From: Cristatella mucedo | Lineage: Eukaryota > Bryozoa > Phylactolaemata > Cristatellidae | NCBI GenBank assembly: GCA_009760855.2 | Contig: WPIO01000111.1 | Span: forward strand, 250,001-314,000 | Length of the DNA: 64,000 bases | Direction: 5' to 3' | Part shown: piece after piece, positions 45,346 through 56,924 of the stretch | Numbering within the stretch: the first letter of the stretch is position 1 | Layout: each line of letters starts with the position of its first letter | Position numbers and translations under genes: made by a program | The notes under the pieces: model-generated | The model's input: the letters and a program-made list of their open reading frames with translations, nothing else | What the model was told of the DNA's origin: nothing | Database searches by the model: none

Positions 45346-47500
45346 TAAAACCTTTATAACAATAATTCTAATAATGTACTTGATAAAGCGCCCTCAGATA
45401 ACTTAATCTCTTTCTAAACGCTTTATATATTGCTGCAAAGGGAAATGCATATGAAGGGTTAGTCAAATCACACTTGAAAAACAAAAAAAATGAATAAAAC
45501 GGAAAGGGGTGACATGCACAGAGTCAGCATGCAAATGTGGTTAGTGGCAGCATGCACAATGTCAGCACCCATAAGCACGTGAAGGAAGAATCACAGGGAC
45601 CCACTAAATGCTGTCCTAAAAAGGTGTGTTTTTAAGTTCCTTTTAAATGTGGTCATATCAGGGGATGTTCTGACACAGGTCGGGAGGGAGTTCCAGGCTT
45701 TGGGAGCATACGAACTAAATGCACGGTCTCCAAAGGATTTAAGGTTTGTACGAGGTATTTCCAGACTGTTGGATTCCGTTCCGAAAAGCGGGTAGTACGA
45801 TGGGGGAGTATGTCGGAGAGATAGGCTGGAGCCATAGAATGAAGGGTCCTAAAAGTGAGCGACAAAACCTTGAAGTTAGTCCGTTGCTTGACTGGGAGCC
45901 AGTTCAAGTCGGCGAGAAGTGGAGTAAGGTGGCAACTGCGACGCTCACGACAGACAAGCCTAGCTGCGGATTTTTGCTCCAGCTGCAATCGCCTGATCGC
46001 ACATGATGGTATGCCAGCAAGCAGGGAGTTGCAGAAGTCGAGACGAGATGCCACGAATGCATGGACTAACTTAGACGTGATATCCTAATCTCTACAAGCC
46101 CGAATTTTTGCAATGTTATGAAGCTGAAAATAGGCGGATTTGACTGTGGAGCTGATATGGTCGTCTAACGAGAGGTCGCTTTGGAATTTGACACCTAGAT
46201 TTCGAGCTGATTTGATAGGAGACATGCTGGCAGAGCCAATTTTGAGAGACAGCCTTTCCAATCTCTGAATCACACTGGGTTTGCCCATAACTAGTAAGTT
46301 AGTTTTGTCATAGTTTAGTTTTAGAGAATTTGCTGCCATCCATGTGCGGATGTCATCAATGCATGCAGTCAGTGAGTTTAGAGAATTTGGGGTGCTCGAA
46401 GGCTGGGAGGGATCAAAGCAAAGGTACAACTGAGTGTCATCTGCATAGAAGTGAAAGCCTAGGTTGTGCTTGGCAATCACATCAGCAAGAGGGAGAGTGT
46501 AAGCCGCGAAAAGAATCGGACCTGGCACGGAGCCCTGAGGTACTCCATATTTTAGAGGTACTTTAGATTATATATGTCCATTCACGTCAATATTCTGGAG
46601 TCTCCCACTGAGATAGGACCTGAATCACTGCAGAGCAGTGCCAGTGATGCCCAGGCGAGATGAGAGGCGCTCTAGAAGAACTTTGTGATCGATGTTGCCA
46701 AAAGTTGCCAAAAGATCGAGCAAAACAAGCAGAGACACTCTTCCCATGTCTGCATTCCTAAGTAGGTCGTTGTATACCCTAAGCAATGCTGACTCTGTGG
46801 AGTGATTAGCTCTAAAGCCATACTGGAACTTACTAGCAATATGTGAGGTTTCGATATATGAGTTGAGCTGGTCTGCCACGACCAGTTCCAGTGTCTTTGA
46901 CAGGAATGGTAGAAGGGAGACTGGGCGGTAGTTGCTCAAGTTCTCTCACTCTAGTGTTGCTTTCTTGAGAAGAGGCCTGACTAAAGCTTTTTTGAAAGGT
47001 ACTGGGACATGACCTGAGGCTAATGACATATTAATGATGTTAGTTATGCATGACAGCAGCAGATCGATGCAACGTTTTAGAAGGACCGTGGGAATAGGGT
47101 CCAGAGGACTTGTTGTCTTCTTTGATTGCGACACAAAATTTAGGACTAGATCACTAGTGACCTGCTTAAATGCAGACATTGAGGTGCAGTCAGGAACAGA
47201 GGAACAGCATTCAAGTGGGGAGGTTGTCATCTCAGGGATGGATTCCCTGATCTTGTCTATCTTCTGCACAAAGAATCGAGAGAAGCGATCGGCTAGATCA
47301 TATTTAGGATCATCAGGTAAGGAGCTTATCTGGGAACGGTTGAGGAGATGGTTTATTGTCAAAATCAGCATTTTTGGATTGTGCATCTGTGATTCAACAA
47401 TGTTTCTATAGAAGCTAGACTTGGCCTTTGATAGGATCGATTGGTACGACTTATAGTAGTCTTCATATGCCTGTCGATGGACAGTTAGTCCGGATCTATA
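45346..47500 (-). mobile_element. LINE family B, longest copy (linker, RT, C-terminus, 3' UTR)
   Basis: From 47386 down to 45653 one frame is kept, broken only by four stop codons (near 46946, 46625, about 46570 and 46085). It encodes the linker (PDDPKYDLADRFSRFFVQKI), fingers (SNYRPVSLLPFLSKTLELVV, KFQYGFRANHSTESALL), palm motif A (LVLLDLLATFGNIDHKVLL, catalytic Asp changed to Gly), [35 protein letters not shown], and the C-terminal [15 protein letters not shown] region. The hairpin and ATT-rich tail lie at 45346-45450. No endonuclease is present. Inactive, but one of the youngest copies. Confidence 0.94.
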
Positions 47501-47504
47501 GTTC

Positions 47505-47595
47505 GTATAACGGATTTATTATTCTGCCCTCGGAGAACTCGTTCTCTTTCAAGGCACTTTAAATTTGCTGCAGGGAAGCGTGGTAATAGAAATGG
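47505..47595 (-). mobile_element. LINE family B 3' tail
   Basis: A diverged hairpin and tail (TTTGCAGCAAATTTAAAGTG-type on minus) directly abutting the 5' end of the longer copy. Confidence 0.65.
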
Positions 47596-47927
47596 CTTGA
47601 GCTTTCTCTTAATATAGAGTCAGTAATTATTTGCACTCAACATCGATGCTCTTTTGTTGAAGCTCAATAGAAATTTTGAAGTTTCTATGTCTCCTGTGAC
47701 TTGCCTAATGATTTACGACTGGTTGCATTTTATAATCTGCTCGCAGAGTCTTAGATATGATTATTCGTGACTTACTAACCCTGTCATAAAAACTGCTCGT
47801 TATGTCCTATCAAGCAAGTTTATTTTATGAATCACCAGCAGGTTTTAGAAATAGTTGGGGTATCTTTAAAAAATAAGCTCGGCGGGTTAGCTACCTCTTC
47901 TTAATAAAGTCCGATGATAATTTTCAG

Positions 47928-48074
47928 TTTTTCACACCGACAATGGAACTTGCTTGGAAGTCATCATCAACTCCATAAGCTGGCATTGCAGCAAGCCGGA
48001 GGCATTTGAGGCAAGTGAGCACACATTTATATGCTCTCACAGAGCTTCTCTAACAAAAATCGGCAAAGTTCCCT
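47928..48074 (+). CDS. Candidate Cys-containing extracellular exon
   Basis: Acceptor ATAATTTTCAG and donor CCCT|GTAAGC delimit 147 bases, phase 1 at both ends, reading NGTCLEVIINSISWHCSKPE then AFEASEHTFICSHRASLTK. Matching phase, orientation and Cys content suggest an extracellular module, perhaps a beta-sandwich strand set, but no family is recognised. An alternative donor at GGCAA|GTGAGC would give a shorter phase-1 exon. Chance cannot be excluded. Confidence 0.28.
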
Positions 48075-48239
48075 GTAAGCGATTGCTTTGGTCCAGCTTA
48101 CGGAGTCAGAAATATCTGCGGAATATTATTTTCTGCAGTCATGTATTTTTATGTAGGTCCTTTGACGCTTCTCTGGTACTTTCATAGGAAATGTCTGCGT
48201 TACTATGCTAAATACTCTGGCGAACTCAGCCATTGTGAT

Positions 48240-48890
48240 GTCTGAATAGGCCTAGAGCCAGAGCTGATAGATTTCTTTATAGGTGATGCTATAGTGCGTC
48301 CATCTACATGTGAATACAGTTTAGGCGTGCTCTTTGCTAACCCATAAAGGTTTGTCAGCTGCATTAAAATAAATGCTTTCACAGCGAAGCATCACTTTCG
48401 ATCCGTGGTTAAGATTGCTGACTGCTAAAATCTTGCTAGAGTTTTTCTTCTGTCTAGGCTGGTCTACTACAATTTAATTTTGGATTGATGGACTACCAAA
48501 AAATTCACTACACCTTTACAGGTGGTGATGGGCATGGCTACAGCCTGGTCAATATACCCTATAGGTCCTGTGACATTGATCTTTTGTCGAAGGAGCTATC
48601 GTAACTCACGATCGATCAACGAATGAAGAGAAAATCCCTACACAGACCCAGTGGGTTCGCCACTGCTCGGCTCCTTCATGCCTAGCTGAACTGTCCAACC
48701 AGTTTTAGCCTCTTCGTGCTCCGGATCATCGATGCACTTTGCATTCGGCTTCTATTTCCTCCACTTATACATGGGCAATAGCAGACATATCGGTTCCACC
48801 AGCGGCCTTAAGACTATGGAATGTTTCTACCTTCCGAAGCATCGTTGTATTTTACTAGACTCCCGAGGGCGGAAAATTTTTACCTGCCAT
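48240..48890 (+). mobile_element. LINE family A copy, very old
   Basis: Matches from '[10 protein letters not shown]'-equivalent (GGTGATGCTATAGTGCGTCC) through the C-terminal region with heavy decay. Recognisable anchors include 'LLHA*LNCPTSF'-like and 'LRLWN'-like segments. Confidence 0.6.
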
Positions 48891-49371
48891 CACGAGCTGG
48901 TAATTTAACGCTGATTAATTTTTTATTGCCTTCCCGACTCAATTATGTTTCCGCGTTCTCTTTTCTACTTGAGCTGAAGTAAGTAGACTACCATACAAAC
49001 TCCCGCGAGAAAACTGACAACAAAATTCCGGAACTACCTCTGGCCACTCCAAATAACTTTTAGTTCACTTACTACGCTACAAAGTTAGTTTTCTCTTTTC
49101 CTAGATCACTCTAACCGTCGAATTTAGAGTGTAAATTTGTCACTTGAGCTGGATGCTTTTCTAGTAAATCGCTCGCTTGGTCGTGGTTCCACGCTTCTTC
49201 CCCCTGAAGCTATCGGCGATATGGGCGGCAGCAGCAGCTGCTCGGAGCAGTGGATGGAGTTTGATGCTGCTCTGTTCAGCACAGGTGCTGATGAAGCCGT
49301 GAAGTCTACAGGAGTGGCTGATAGCTTTTCGAACACATATTGACAAAAAGACTGACCAAAATCACTCGATC
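48891..49371. other. Unassigned; higher-GC open stretch
   Basis: An open frame of 68 codons at 49137-49343 with overlapping frames on the other strand shows no domain. A GCAGCAGCAGCTGCT short repeat lies at about 49230. Confidence 0.4.
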
Positions 49372-49450
49372 ATGTTTCCTTTGCAGCAAAATTAAAGTAC
49401 CTACAAGTGATTAAGTTATCTGAGGGAGATACAAAATGTACAGTTAATAA
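49372..49450 (+). mobile_element. LINE family B 3' tail
   Basis: Diverged terminal sequence (TTTGCAGCAAAATTAAAGTA, GTGATTAAGTTATCTGAGGG). Confidence 0.65.
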
Positions 49451-49702
49451 TATTCTCAATATCTGTGGACTGAGTGCTTTTGCTTAAAACCTCAAAGCTT
49501 TGCCAAAACTTGAGGCTTTGAGAGAGCTAAACAAAGCATTCCTGCCTAATTTCCAATTAATCGCAATCGCTTTTTGCATTTGAATAAATATATAGATATA
49601 TATTACATGACATCAAATCGGTTATCAACTAATTGGGAAAGCAAATTGTGACTTGAAATTTTGATCGCTTCAAGTGACATAATTAATTGAAATGCAGCTT
49701 AA

Positions 49703-50385
49703 TAATAATAATAACAATAATAATAATGCACTTGATAAAGAGCCCTCAGAGAACTCAATCTCTCTCTAGGCGCTTTACATTTGCTGCAAAGTGAAACGCG
49801 ATTGAATAGTGGGTAGTATTATGCTTGATAGGCAACATGAATAACATGGTTAGGGGTTACATGTACAGGGTCAGCATGCAAATATGGTTAGTGGCAGCAT
49901 GCACAGTGTCAGCACGCATAAGCACATCAAGGACGAATCACAGGGACCCACTAAATGCTGTCCTAAATAGGTGTTTTTAAGTTCTTTTTAAATGTGGTCA
50001 GGTCAGGGGATGTTCTGATGCAGTTCGGGAGCGAGTTCCAGGCTTTTGGAGCATATGCCGAGCTGGTTTGGTCCAGTGGTTAAGGTGCTCGCCCCCGACC
50101 ACGGTCTGGCTGAGGTCGTGGGCTCAAGCCCGGAGGCATATGTGAAGCGCCTGAATAGAGATTAAGTTCTCTTGGGGCGCAATACAAATGAATTATATTT
50201 ATTTATATTTATTGTATGCTAACTAAATGCAGGGTCTCCAAAGGATTTGAGGTTTATACGAGGTATTGGTAAACTGTTGGATTGCGAAAAGCGGGTGGTA
50301 CGATGCTTGGCCTGATGGGGGAGTATTTTTGAAAGATAGGCTGGAGCCATAGAATGATGTGACCTAAAAGTAAGCGACAAAGCGA
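49703..50385 (-). mobile_element. LINE family B copy, interrupted by a SINE
   Basis: Minus-strand family B 3' end: ATT-rich tail and hairpin at 49703-49790, UTR, then the C-terminal coding region. It is split at about 50058 by a SINE and resumes at about 50215 with 'CTAACTAAATGCAGGGTCTC', ending near 50385. Confidence 0.9.
50059..50214 (+). mobile_element. tRNA-derived SINE nested in LINE B, with target duplication
   Basis: A full-length copy: A box (GGTTTGGTCCAGTGGTTAAG), B box (GTGGGCTCAAGCCC), tail 'AAGCGCCTGAATAGAGATTA' and 'GGGGCGCAATACAAATGAAT', then a TATTTATATTTATTG end. The flanks share TATGC (50054-50058 and 50215-50219), a short target-site duplication. Removing the insert restores the LINE sequence. 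Confidence 0.94.
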
Positions 50386-51299
50386 CAGCATAACTTCTTC
50401 ATCAGTTGCTAAATCAGGAAACACATCATTGAGCTGTTACAGCTCTGTGTAATTTTTGAGGTGAGAAGAGTGAGAGACGGGAGATGCGGCTGCTTATTCC
50501 TCTTATGAAGTAGCACGGATTGAGGCTCCCGAATGAGCTGTCTGTGACTGTCAGCAATTCATTTAGGTCTATAACGACTCAGCAGTTTCGAATAAGCGGA
50601 TTACACTGCTTCAGAGGCAACGACGTCTTGCTGACTGATAACATTTAGAAATTAGGTTGCAATATTTTCTTCGATCCACTACTTTCATACTCAACATCTT
50701 TAAACTCAACTCGTGATTAATTTTAAGCAGCTTAGCATCGGAATTTTTACATAAAAAAATTCAGATCAGATCGTGGAGGTCTTTCAGGTATAAGAAATAT
50801 GGCTGTCTTTCCTGAGCTGAGTAGTGAAATTGGCAACTGGATCTGAAATAACTTCCCCCGAGGCTAAATTGCTGATCTCTGCTGAAGAGGGCTATTCCTG
50901 TCTCCAGGGAGATAGATACCGGAAGCGCACGGACTTATCTCAGCGGAAGATGGAGAAAGGAATAAGAGAAACGTGAAGATAGACGTCTTTTGCTCCAGCT
51001 CCACACTTGTACACATATTACATGATGATATAGCGGTTTCTTGAGTGGTCAGTTGGTTCATGCTAACTTTATTCTTAAGATAGCAAACAAATATAATTTA
51101 ATCTTTCAGCATTCGACAAAAAGTACAGGAATTATATGATAAAATAGGTTTCACGCTATACTCATTATTTGCAAGAAAGTCCGTCTAGCGAACAACAATT
51201 ATTTCCCCTACCTTCACGAGCTTGCTCGTAGTGATCGCATTTAAATGAAAAGCCACTGGTGTATCTTGATCCCCAAAGACATAGTAAAGTAATAAACAA
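50386..51299. other. Unassigned sequence
   Basis: Nothing recognisable. Short overlapping frames only. Confidence 0.45.
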
Positions 51300-52080
51300 A
51301 AATTGAAAATGATAACAATAAAGTTCATTTAGCTCTGTCAGAGAACTAAGTCTATTTCTATGTTTTTGCTGCAAAGGAAGACGATCGAGTTGTTAGTGAA
51401 AGTAATCTCAATAGATAAGTATAATATGGTTAGGGCATGATAGTGTGGTTAGTGGCAGCATATACTGCTTCAGCACCCTTAGCCTCGAAAAGGATGAATA
51501 ACAGGGATTCACTAATCCCTGGGATAAATAGATTCGTTTTATTTTCTTTTTATTTTTAGTTTCTTCTAAAAGTGAAAAAGTAAGGGGATGTCTTGATGCA
51601 TGCCTAGACTGAATTACAGGCTTTGGGAGCTAATAATCCAAAGGCATGTGTTCTAAGGAATTTAAAATTCGTACGAAGTGTGTGCAAACAGTTGGGTTCA
51701 CAAAAACGGGTGGCATGATGATTAGCCAAGTTGTGTAATGAGTCTGATAGATATACCGAGGCCAAAGAATAAAGGAGCGTGCAAGTGAGTGACAAAATTT
51801 TGACGTCAATGCTGTGCTTGAGTGGGAGCCAGCTCTGGTTGGGTTGAAGCTGTGCGATATGGAAACTCACGACAGATAAGCCTAACGGCAGATTGGGCGT
51901 GTGCTGTAAGCACCCAATTGGACACGCTCGTAGACCATCAAACAGTGAGTTGCAGAAGTGAAGATTGTATGTCATAAATGTGTATATCAATTTAGATTTG
52001 CTGTCTATAATTAACAGGGACCGATTCAGCGATGCTGTGAAGCTGTAAGTAAACCGACTTGACTGCGGAGCTGATCATAC
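51300..52080 (-). mobile_element. LINE family B, diverged copy
   Basis: Minus strand: degraded hairpin tail, UTR, then a 128-codon frame (51604-51990) equivalent to the C-terminal region (LHFCNSLFDGLRACPIGCLQ, WLPLKHSIDVKILSL). Ends at the ISSAVKSVY-equivalent. Confidence 0.83.
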
Positions 52081-52492
52081 AAATAATAATAGCAAAAGGA
52101 AATCATTTGATGTAACACTCTTAGATAACTCAGTCCCTTTAGAGCCACTTTACAAGTGCTGCAAAGGAAGCACTGTAGAATTGCTAGTAGTAGCCTGCCT
52201 ATGAAACTACAAGAATTACATGGTGAGGGGTGAGCCCACCCACAGGGTCAGCATACAATTGTGGTTAGCAGCAGCAGTGACACGGTCCACACCCATATCC
52301 ACCTAAAGGACGGCACACTGGGACCTAACAAATGCTGCCACAATTATTTTCGTTTTTATTTTCTTTTTCAATGTGGTCCAGTAAGGATATGTCGTGATAC
52401 AAATTGGAAGTGATCTGTAGGCTTTGGAAGCATGCGAACTAAAGGCACGGTTTCCAAATGATTTGAATTTCGTACGAAGTTTATGTAAACAA
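52081..52492 (-). mobile_element. LINE family B copy, head-to-tail with neighbours
   Basis: An ATAATAATAG tail, hairpin, UTR and the start of the C-terminal coding part, cut at 'TATGTAAACAATT' where the next family B copy's tail begins. Confidence 0.83.
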
Positions 52493-53990
52493 TTAATAAT
52501 AATAATGATAATGTTGATGCACTTGATAAAGCGAATTCGGAGAACTCTATCTCTTTCTAGGCACTTTAAATATGCTGCAAAAGGAAATGCAATTGAGTGG
52601 AGATGAATCCATGCTTGATAAACACTATGAATAACATGGATAGGGGTGACATGTACGGGGTCAGCATGCAAATGTGGTTAGTGGCGGCATGCACAGTGTC
52701 AGCCCCCCTAAGCACACGAAAGACAAATCACAGGAATCCACTAAACGCTGTCCTAAATAGGTGTGTTTTAAGTTCTTTTTAAATGTGGTCAAGTTAAGGG
52801 ATGTTCTCGCAAAAGACGGGAGTGAGTTCCAGGCTTTGCGAGCATACGAGCTAAATGCAAGGTCTTCAAAGGATTTGAGGTTTGTATGAGGTATTGGTAA
52901 ACTGTTGGATTCCGAAAAGCGAATACTACGATGCATGGCCTAGTAGAGGAGTAGATCTGAGAGATAGACTCGAGCAAAAGAATGAAGTGACCTAAAAGTG
53001 AGCGCCCAAACTTTGAAGTCGATCTGTTGCTTGACTGGTAGCCAGTGCAGGTCAGTGAGAAGTGGAGTAACGTGGCAACTGCGACGTTCAACAGACAAGC
53101 CTAGTTGCTGAGTTTTGCACCAGCTGCAATCGCCTGATCGCACATGCCGGTAGGCCAGTAAGCAGCGAGTTGCAGAAGTCGAGACGGGATGTCATGAATG
53201 TATGGACTAACTTAGACATGATATCCTTATCTAAACAAGTCCAAATTTCAGCAATGTTATGCAGCTGAAAGTAGGCAGATTTAACTGTGGAGCTGATGTG
53301 GTCGTCTAACGAGAGGTCACATTGGACAATGACACCTATATTTTTTACCTAATTCTACAGGAGATATGCTAGCAGAGCTAAGATTGAGCGTCAGGTTTTT
53401 CCATTTCTGAATCACACTTGGTTCGCCCATAACTAGCATTTAGGTTTTATAAGAATTCATTCTAAGTGAGTTCGCTGCAATCCATCTGAGTATGTCATCA
53501 ATACTGGCAACAAGAGAGTTGAGAGAATTTGACGTGTGCTAGGGTTTTGAGGGATTAAAGTAAAGGCGAAAATGAGTGTCATTTGCAAAGACGTGACAGC
53601 TTAGGTTGTGTGTTGCATTCACATCGGCAAGAGGGAGAGTATAAACTGTTAAAAGAGCTTTAACAAACACGGATCCTGGAGGTACCCCATAGTTCGGAGG
53701 CATCTCAGATTCTCTTTGTCCAATCACATTTATGCTCTGGAATCTCTCACTGATAACGGACCTGAACCATTGTAATGCACCGCCAGTCAGGCCTCGGCGA
53801 GATGAGATGTACTTAAGTAGTAGTTGGTGATCAATAGCATCAAAAGCTGCCGGAAGATCGAGCACGACAAGCAGACATACCCTACCTAAGTCTGCATTCC
53901 TAAGGAGGTCTTTATACACTCGAAGAAATGCTGACCTTGGGGCGCGATGAGCTCTAAAACCAGACTGGAACTCACTACCAAGGTTTGAAT
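52493..53990 (-). mobile_element. LINE family B copy with RT palm
   Basis: Minus strand from the ATT-rich tail through the UTR and C-terminal region (equivalent of [27 protein letters not shown]) to a palm frame at 53539-53919. That frame reads LDLPAAFDAIDHQLLLKYIS (motif A Asp kept), YGVPPGSV in place of GVPQGSV, and FANDTHFRL in place of YADDTQLYL (one catalytic Asp lost). Frameshifted and inactive. Confidence 0.92.
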
Positions 53991-54017
53991 TTACTTTTGA
54001 TAGGGTAATTTTGGATT

Positions 54018-54090
54018 CAATAATAATATTAATAATGCATTTGATAAAGCACCCTCAGATAACTCACTCTCTCTCTCTCTCTCTCTCTCA
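54018..54090 (-). mobile_element. LINE family B tail grading into (CT)n
   Basis: AATAATAATATTAATAATGC, then 'TTGATAAAGCACCCTCAGAT', then a CT run (54066-54088) that seems to have expanded from the CTCTCTCT part of the hairpin. Confidence 0.78.
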
Positions 54091-54244
54091 CTCTCTGGGT
54101 GAATGTTCCGTGAATCGGACCAAAAACATAACAGAATGATAGAATACAAAATGTTTCAAGCTATACGTACCATTCGGGGGAAATTCCATTAATTTAGTAG
54201 CAGTTGTTCATCTTACCTTCAGGAGCTCTTGTTTAATGTAGTAT

Positions 54245-54435
54245 AATGGGATTTATGTCCATTTGTAGCTCCATAAAGCCAAAAAGACTTTGTGGGTGCT
54301 ATGCAGGAGAGTCTCGTGTAGCAGACTCACTGCCTATGCACCATTTGGTACACATTCGGTAGCAAGTGCAGAAGCAAAGAGAATGTTGAGAGCCTAGTCG
54401 AGTCACAAAAGCAATTGAGGTAGTGAGCGGCATGG
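54245..54435 (-). mobile_element. LINE family A 3' fragment
   Basis: Minus-strand terminus (GTAGCTCCATAAAGCCAAAA on plus) and adjacent C-terminal coding part. Diverged and truncated. Confidence 0.75.
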
Positions 54436-54488
54436 TTGTGATTACCAAATTTGAAATGAACTGCCAAGGGTTCCTGATGATCCCCTAA

Positions 54489-54627
54489 GGCTGGATTGGT
54501 CTAGTGGTTAAGCTGCTCGCGCCGACCAAGGTCTGACCGAGGTCGTGGGCTCGAGCCCCGAGGCATATGTGAAGCACCTAAAAAGAGATTAGGTTCTCTT
54601 GGGGCGCTATAAAAATGAATTCTATTT
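54489..54627 (+). mobile_element. tRNA-derived SINE (common type), full length
   Basis: A box (GATTGGTCTAGTGGTTAAGC), B box (GTGGGCTCGAGCCCC), tail 'GTGAAGCACCTAAAAAGAGA' and 'GGGGCGCTATAAAAATGAAT'. Confidence 0.93.
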
Positions 54628-55169
54628 TTTGATATTTTAAGGCAATCCAAGTTATGCTTTGTAGTCTTTGCGAGTAGCAAAAAAGCTTTCATAGACAAAG
54701 TGTTTGCCATTGCTGACGTATATTTTCAGCGAAAGTGGTGAAATGCACTTTCTCTATGCTAGCAGCCACATGAAAACATGTAAATGAAATAATGCTTTAA
54801 TTTTCTCTTAATGTGGAACACAGTGAGTTATATACGTATTCAGAGTATCCGTACTGATGCATGTACCTGTGTGCTATTTTATAATTTCATGTCCACCAAA
54901 ATTTCACTAAGACGCCTTCTATACCTCTTTACCCGACGTCCACATAGTGCCTTCCAGAAAAGCAAGAGTATTACCAATGACATTATTCTGAGCTCTGTAG
55001 CTAGACTTCGATGTAACACTAGTTACTTTCAATCTAAAAAAGGATTTAAAAAACTTACTGACCATTTTAGAAATTCTTTTGCACATCTCTCGCGTAATGT
55101 GATAAACCACTGAAGAAACATGCGATTTTATGTGTTCATCGAACATCCACTTATTCTCAATGAAATAGT
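54628..55169. other. Unassigned AT-rich sequence
   Basis: A 100-codon plus frame (54811-55113) and an overlapping minus frame show no recognised domain. Confidence 0.4.
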
Positions 55170-55365
55170 ATATCTTTTTTCCTCAACGACAACTCCTCTC
55201 CTGCTGACTATGGCTCATCCTTCTGAGCTGCTACTTCTATGCTACTCACTACCTCAACTGCTCTCCTGACTAAGCTATGCTTTCCACCTTCGCCTTGTTC
55301 CTTGAGATGAAGCCAGTTGGCTGCCTTTTTCGTACAGAAAGTTGCTAAGACGGAGACACATGATA
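55170..55365 (+). mobile_element. LINE family A fragment
   Basis: C-terminal stretch (NDNSSPADYGSSF- and CYFYATHYLNCSPD-equivalents). Short and truncated at both ends. Confidence 0.78.
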
Positions 55366-56319
55366 TTACGTTACGTTTCACTAAATCTACAGAATAAAAT
55401 GTTACGATATGCATGCAGTATCTACTTTCCATCGCAGAGATTCATCTTCGCCCATCTTGGTTCTAAATAAATAAGCAATAACTTCGCCCGATTTATTCCG
55501 TACCAAAAGATTTAGTGGTGTTCAATATTTTCACTGATTGGTGTCAAAATGTCTTTGGATCGTAACCAGTTAGATGAGTATTATGTGAATACAAATCCAT
55601 CATTATGTGTGTCTAGTTCAAAATTTCTAAACGTAAAAGTCAAAAGTCGCATTCGCAGGGTATTTTGCTCCCAAAAATAAAAAACGTAACGCACTGCAAG
55701 CAAGTTAACTGAGGTCGAACTTAGATAAGATTTATTAATCAACTCACACCCATACTGATAGATAAATCGCTTGTTTATTCAGGACCCTTCATTACAACAT
55801 AAAAGAAGTCATATGACATCCAGGCTCTATTCATCTCACTGTCAGAGAATCAATACGTAAAGTCTGTAACTAAAGGATTGTGTCTAACATGGTAGCGAGC
55901 ACTCCAAAGCACAATCAAATATAGTTATGAGGCCAGTTAGCTTGCTAAGATACATAACTAAAGTCCTACCCACCACTTGCAAAAGCTGCTGTTCAGTTAC
56001 TTGCCCTGAACTTTGAGCAAGTGGCAAGCAAAGCATATGGGAAAATGACCAGACCACAAAAGCGATGACAAAGGCTGTGAATATACTGCTTTACCTTAGC
56101 AGCCATTTGGATTTTGCTCTCAAGGGTGGGCATTATGCTAATAAAGTCGTGAGAGCTCATAAACATTAGCAGCAGTAGCAAGCAAAGTAAATACGCAATT
56201 CGTCCTTTTGGGTGCTCAGTTGTGTTGAGTTATAATTTTTAAGAAATTCCGATGATTTTACCAATCGATTTCATTTCCCCGACCTTAAAGCAATGGACAA
56301 CGATTCTTGCTGATCTTAG
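55366..56319. other. Unassigned intron sequence
   Basis: The FN3 first-half exon expected upstream of 56320 was looked for and not found here. Confidence 0.4.
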
Positions 56320-56479
56320 GTCAAATGCTCGACAGAGAACGAAACTGGCTTTATCTCTGTAAACGACTCCATCCTATGCGGCCTCAAGCCTGAATCTATA
56401 TACATTTGCAAAGCTGTTGTGCGTTTTGAAAACGCACGCAAGCAGATATACGATATTCGTTTACGTGATGGTGCTTTAG
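56320..56479 (+). CDS. Fibronectin-III domain, second-half exon
   Basis: Acceptor TGATCTTAG and donor TTTAG|GTGAGT bound 160 bases, phase 0 to phase 1. It reads VKCSTENETGFISVNDSILC, then GLKPESIYICKAVVRFENAR, then KQIYDIRLRDGAL. The 'GLKPxSxYxxKxVVxFEN' pattern is the E-F strand region of FN3 domains (G-L-x-P-x-T-x-Y). An internal FN3 intron plus a phase-1 end is common in receptor genes. An N-glycosylation motif (NET) fits an extracellular location. Confidence 0.68.
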
Positions 56480-56924
56480 GTGAGTAAATCTACCTGCAAG
56501 CAGCTTGCGAAGGTTTTCGAGCGTGAGCGGGAACACGTTCTGTTTGCTGAATTCAAGAAGTTAGCCTATATATGTTTTAATCTTAAGTATAACGGTTTCT
56601 GTTTCAAGATGGAATTCGGTCTCTCCATGGTGTTTTACAGCTCGCAAAAAAGAATCAGTACAAATGGTTAGTGCCATGCATGATGTTCATCATACAAGCT
56701 CAAACAAATACCCGAAGTCTTTTAGCAGAATTACTTTTTACGTGCAATTACACCTGCATGCTGCTGTTATTTTGCAGACTCGTAAAATGGTACCAGCTCG
56801 GCGTTGATCATCTAGAGGTAGTTTGTCAGCCATATTTTCAAATGCATCTATCCACAGTTTCACTGCCCAGATCTGCATTCTTTGCAATTTCGCGTATGAT
56901 GCATATTTCGTGTATTTTGACATT

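Noticed and set aside
49137-49343. Coding exon with a Gly/Ser-rich product
   Set aside because: Frames are open on both strands, no splice pair in phase, no recognised domain.
54811-55113. 100-codon gene
   Set aside because: No recognised domain, an overlapping open frame on the other strand, and no supporting splice or promoter context.
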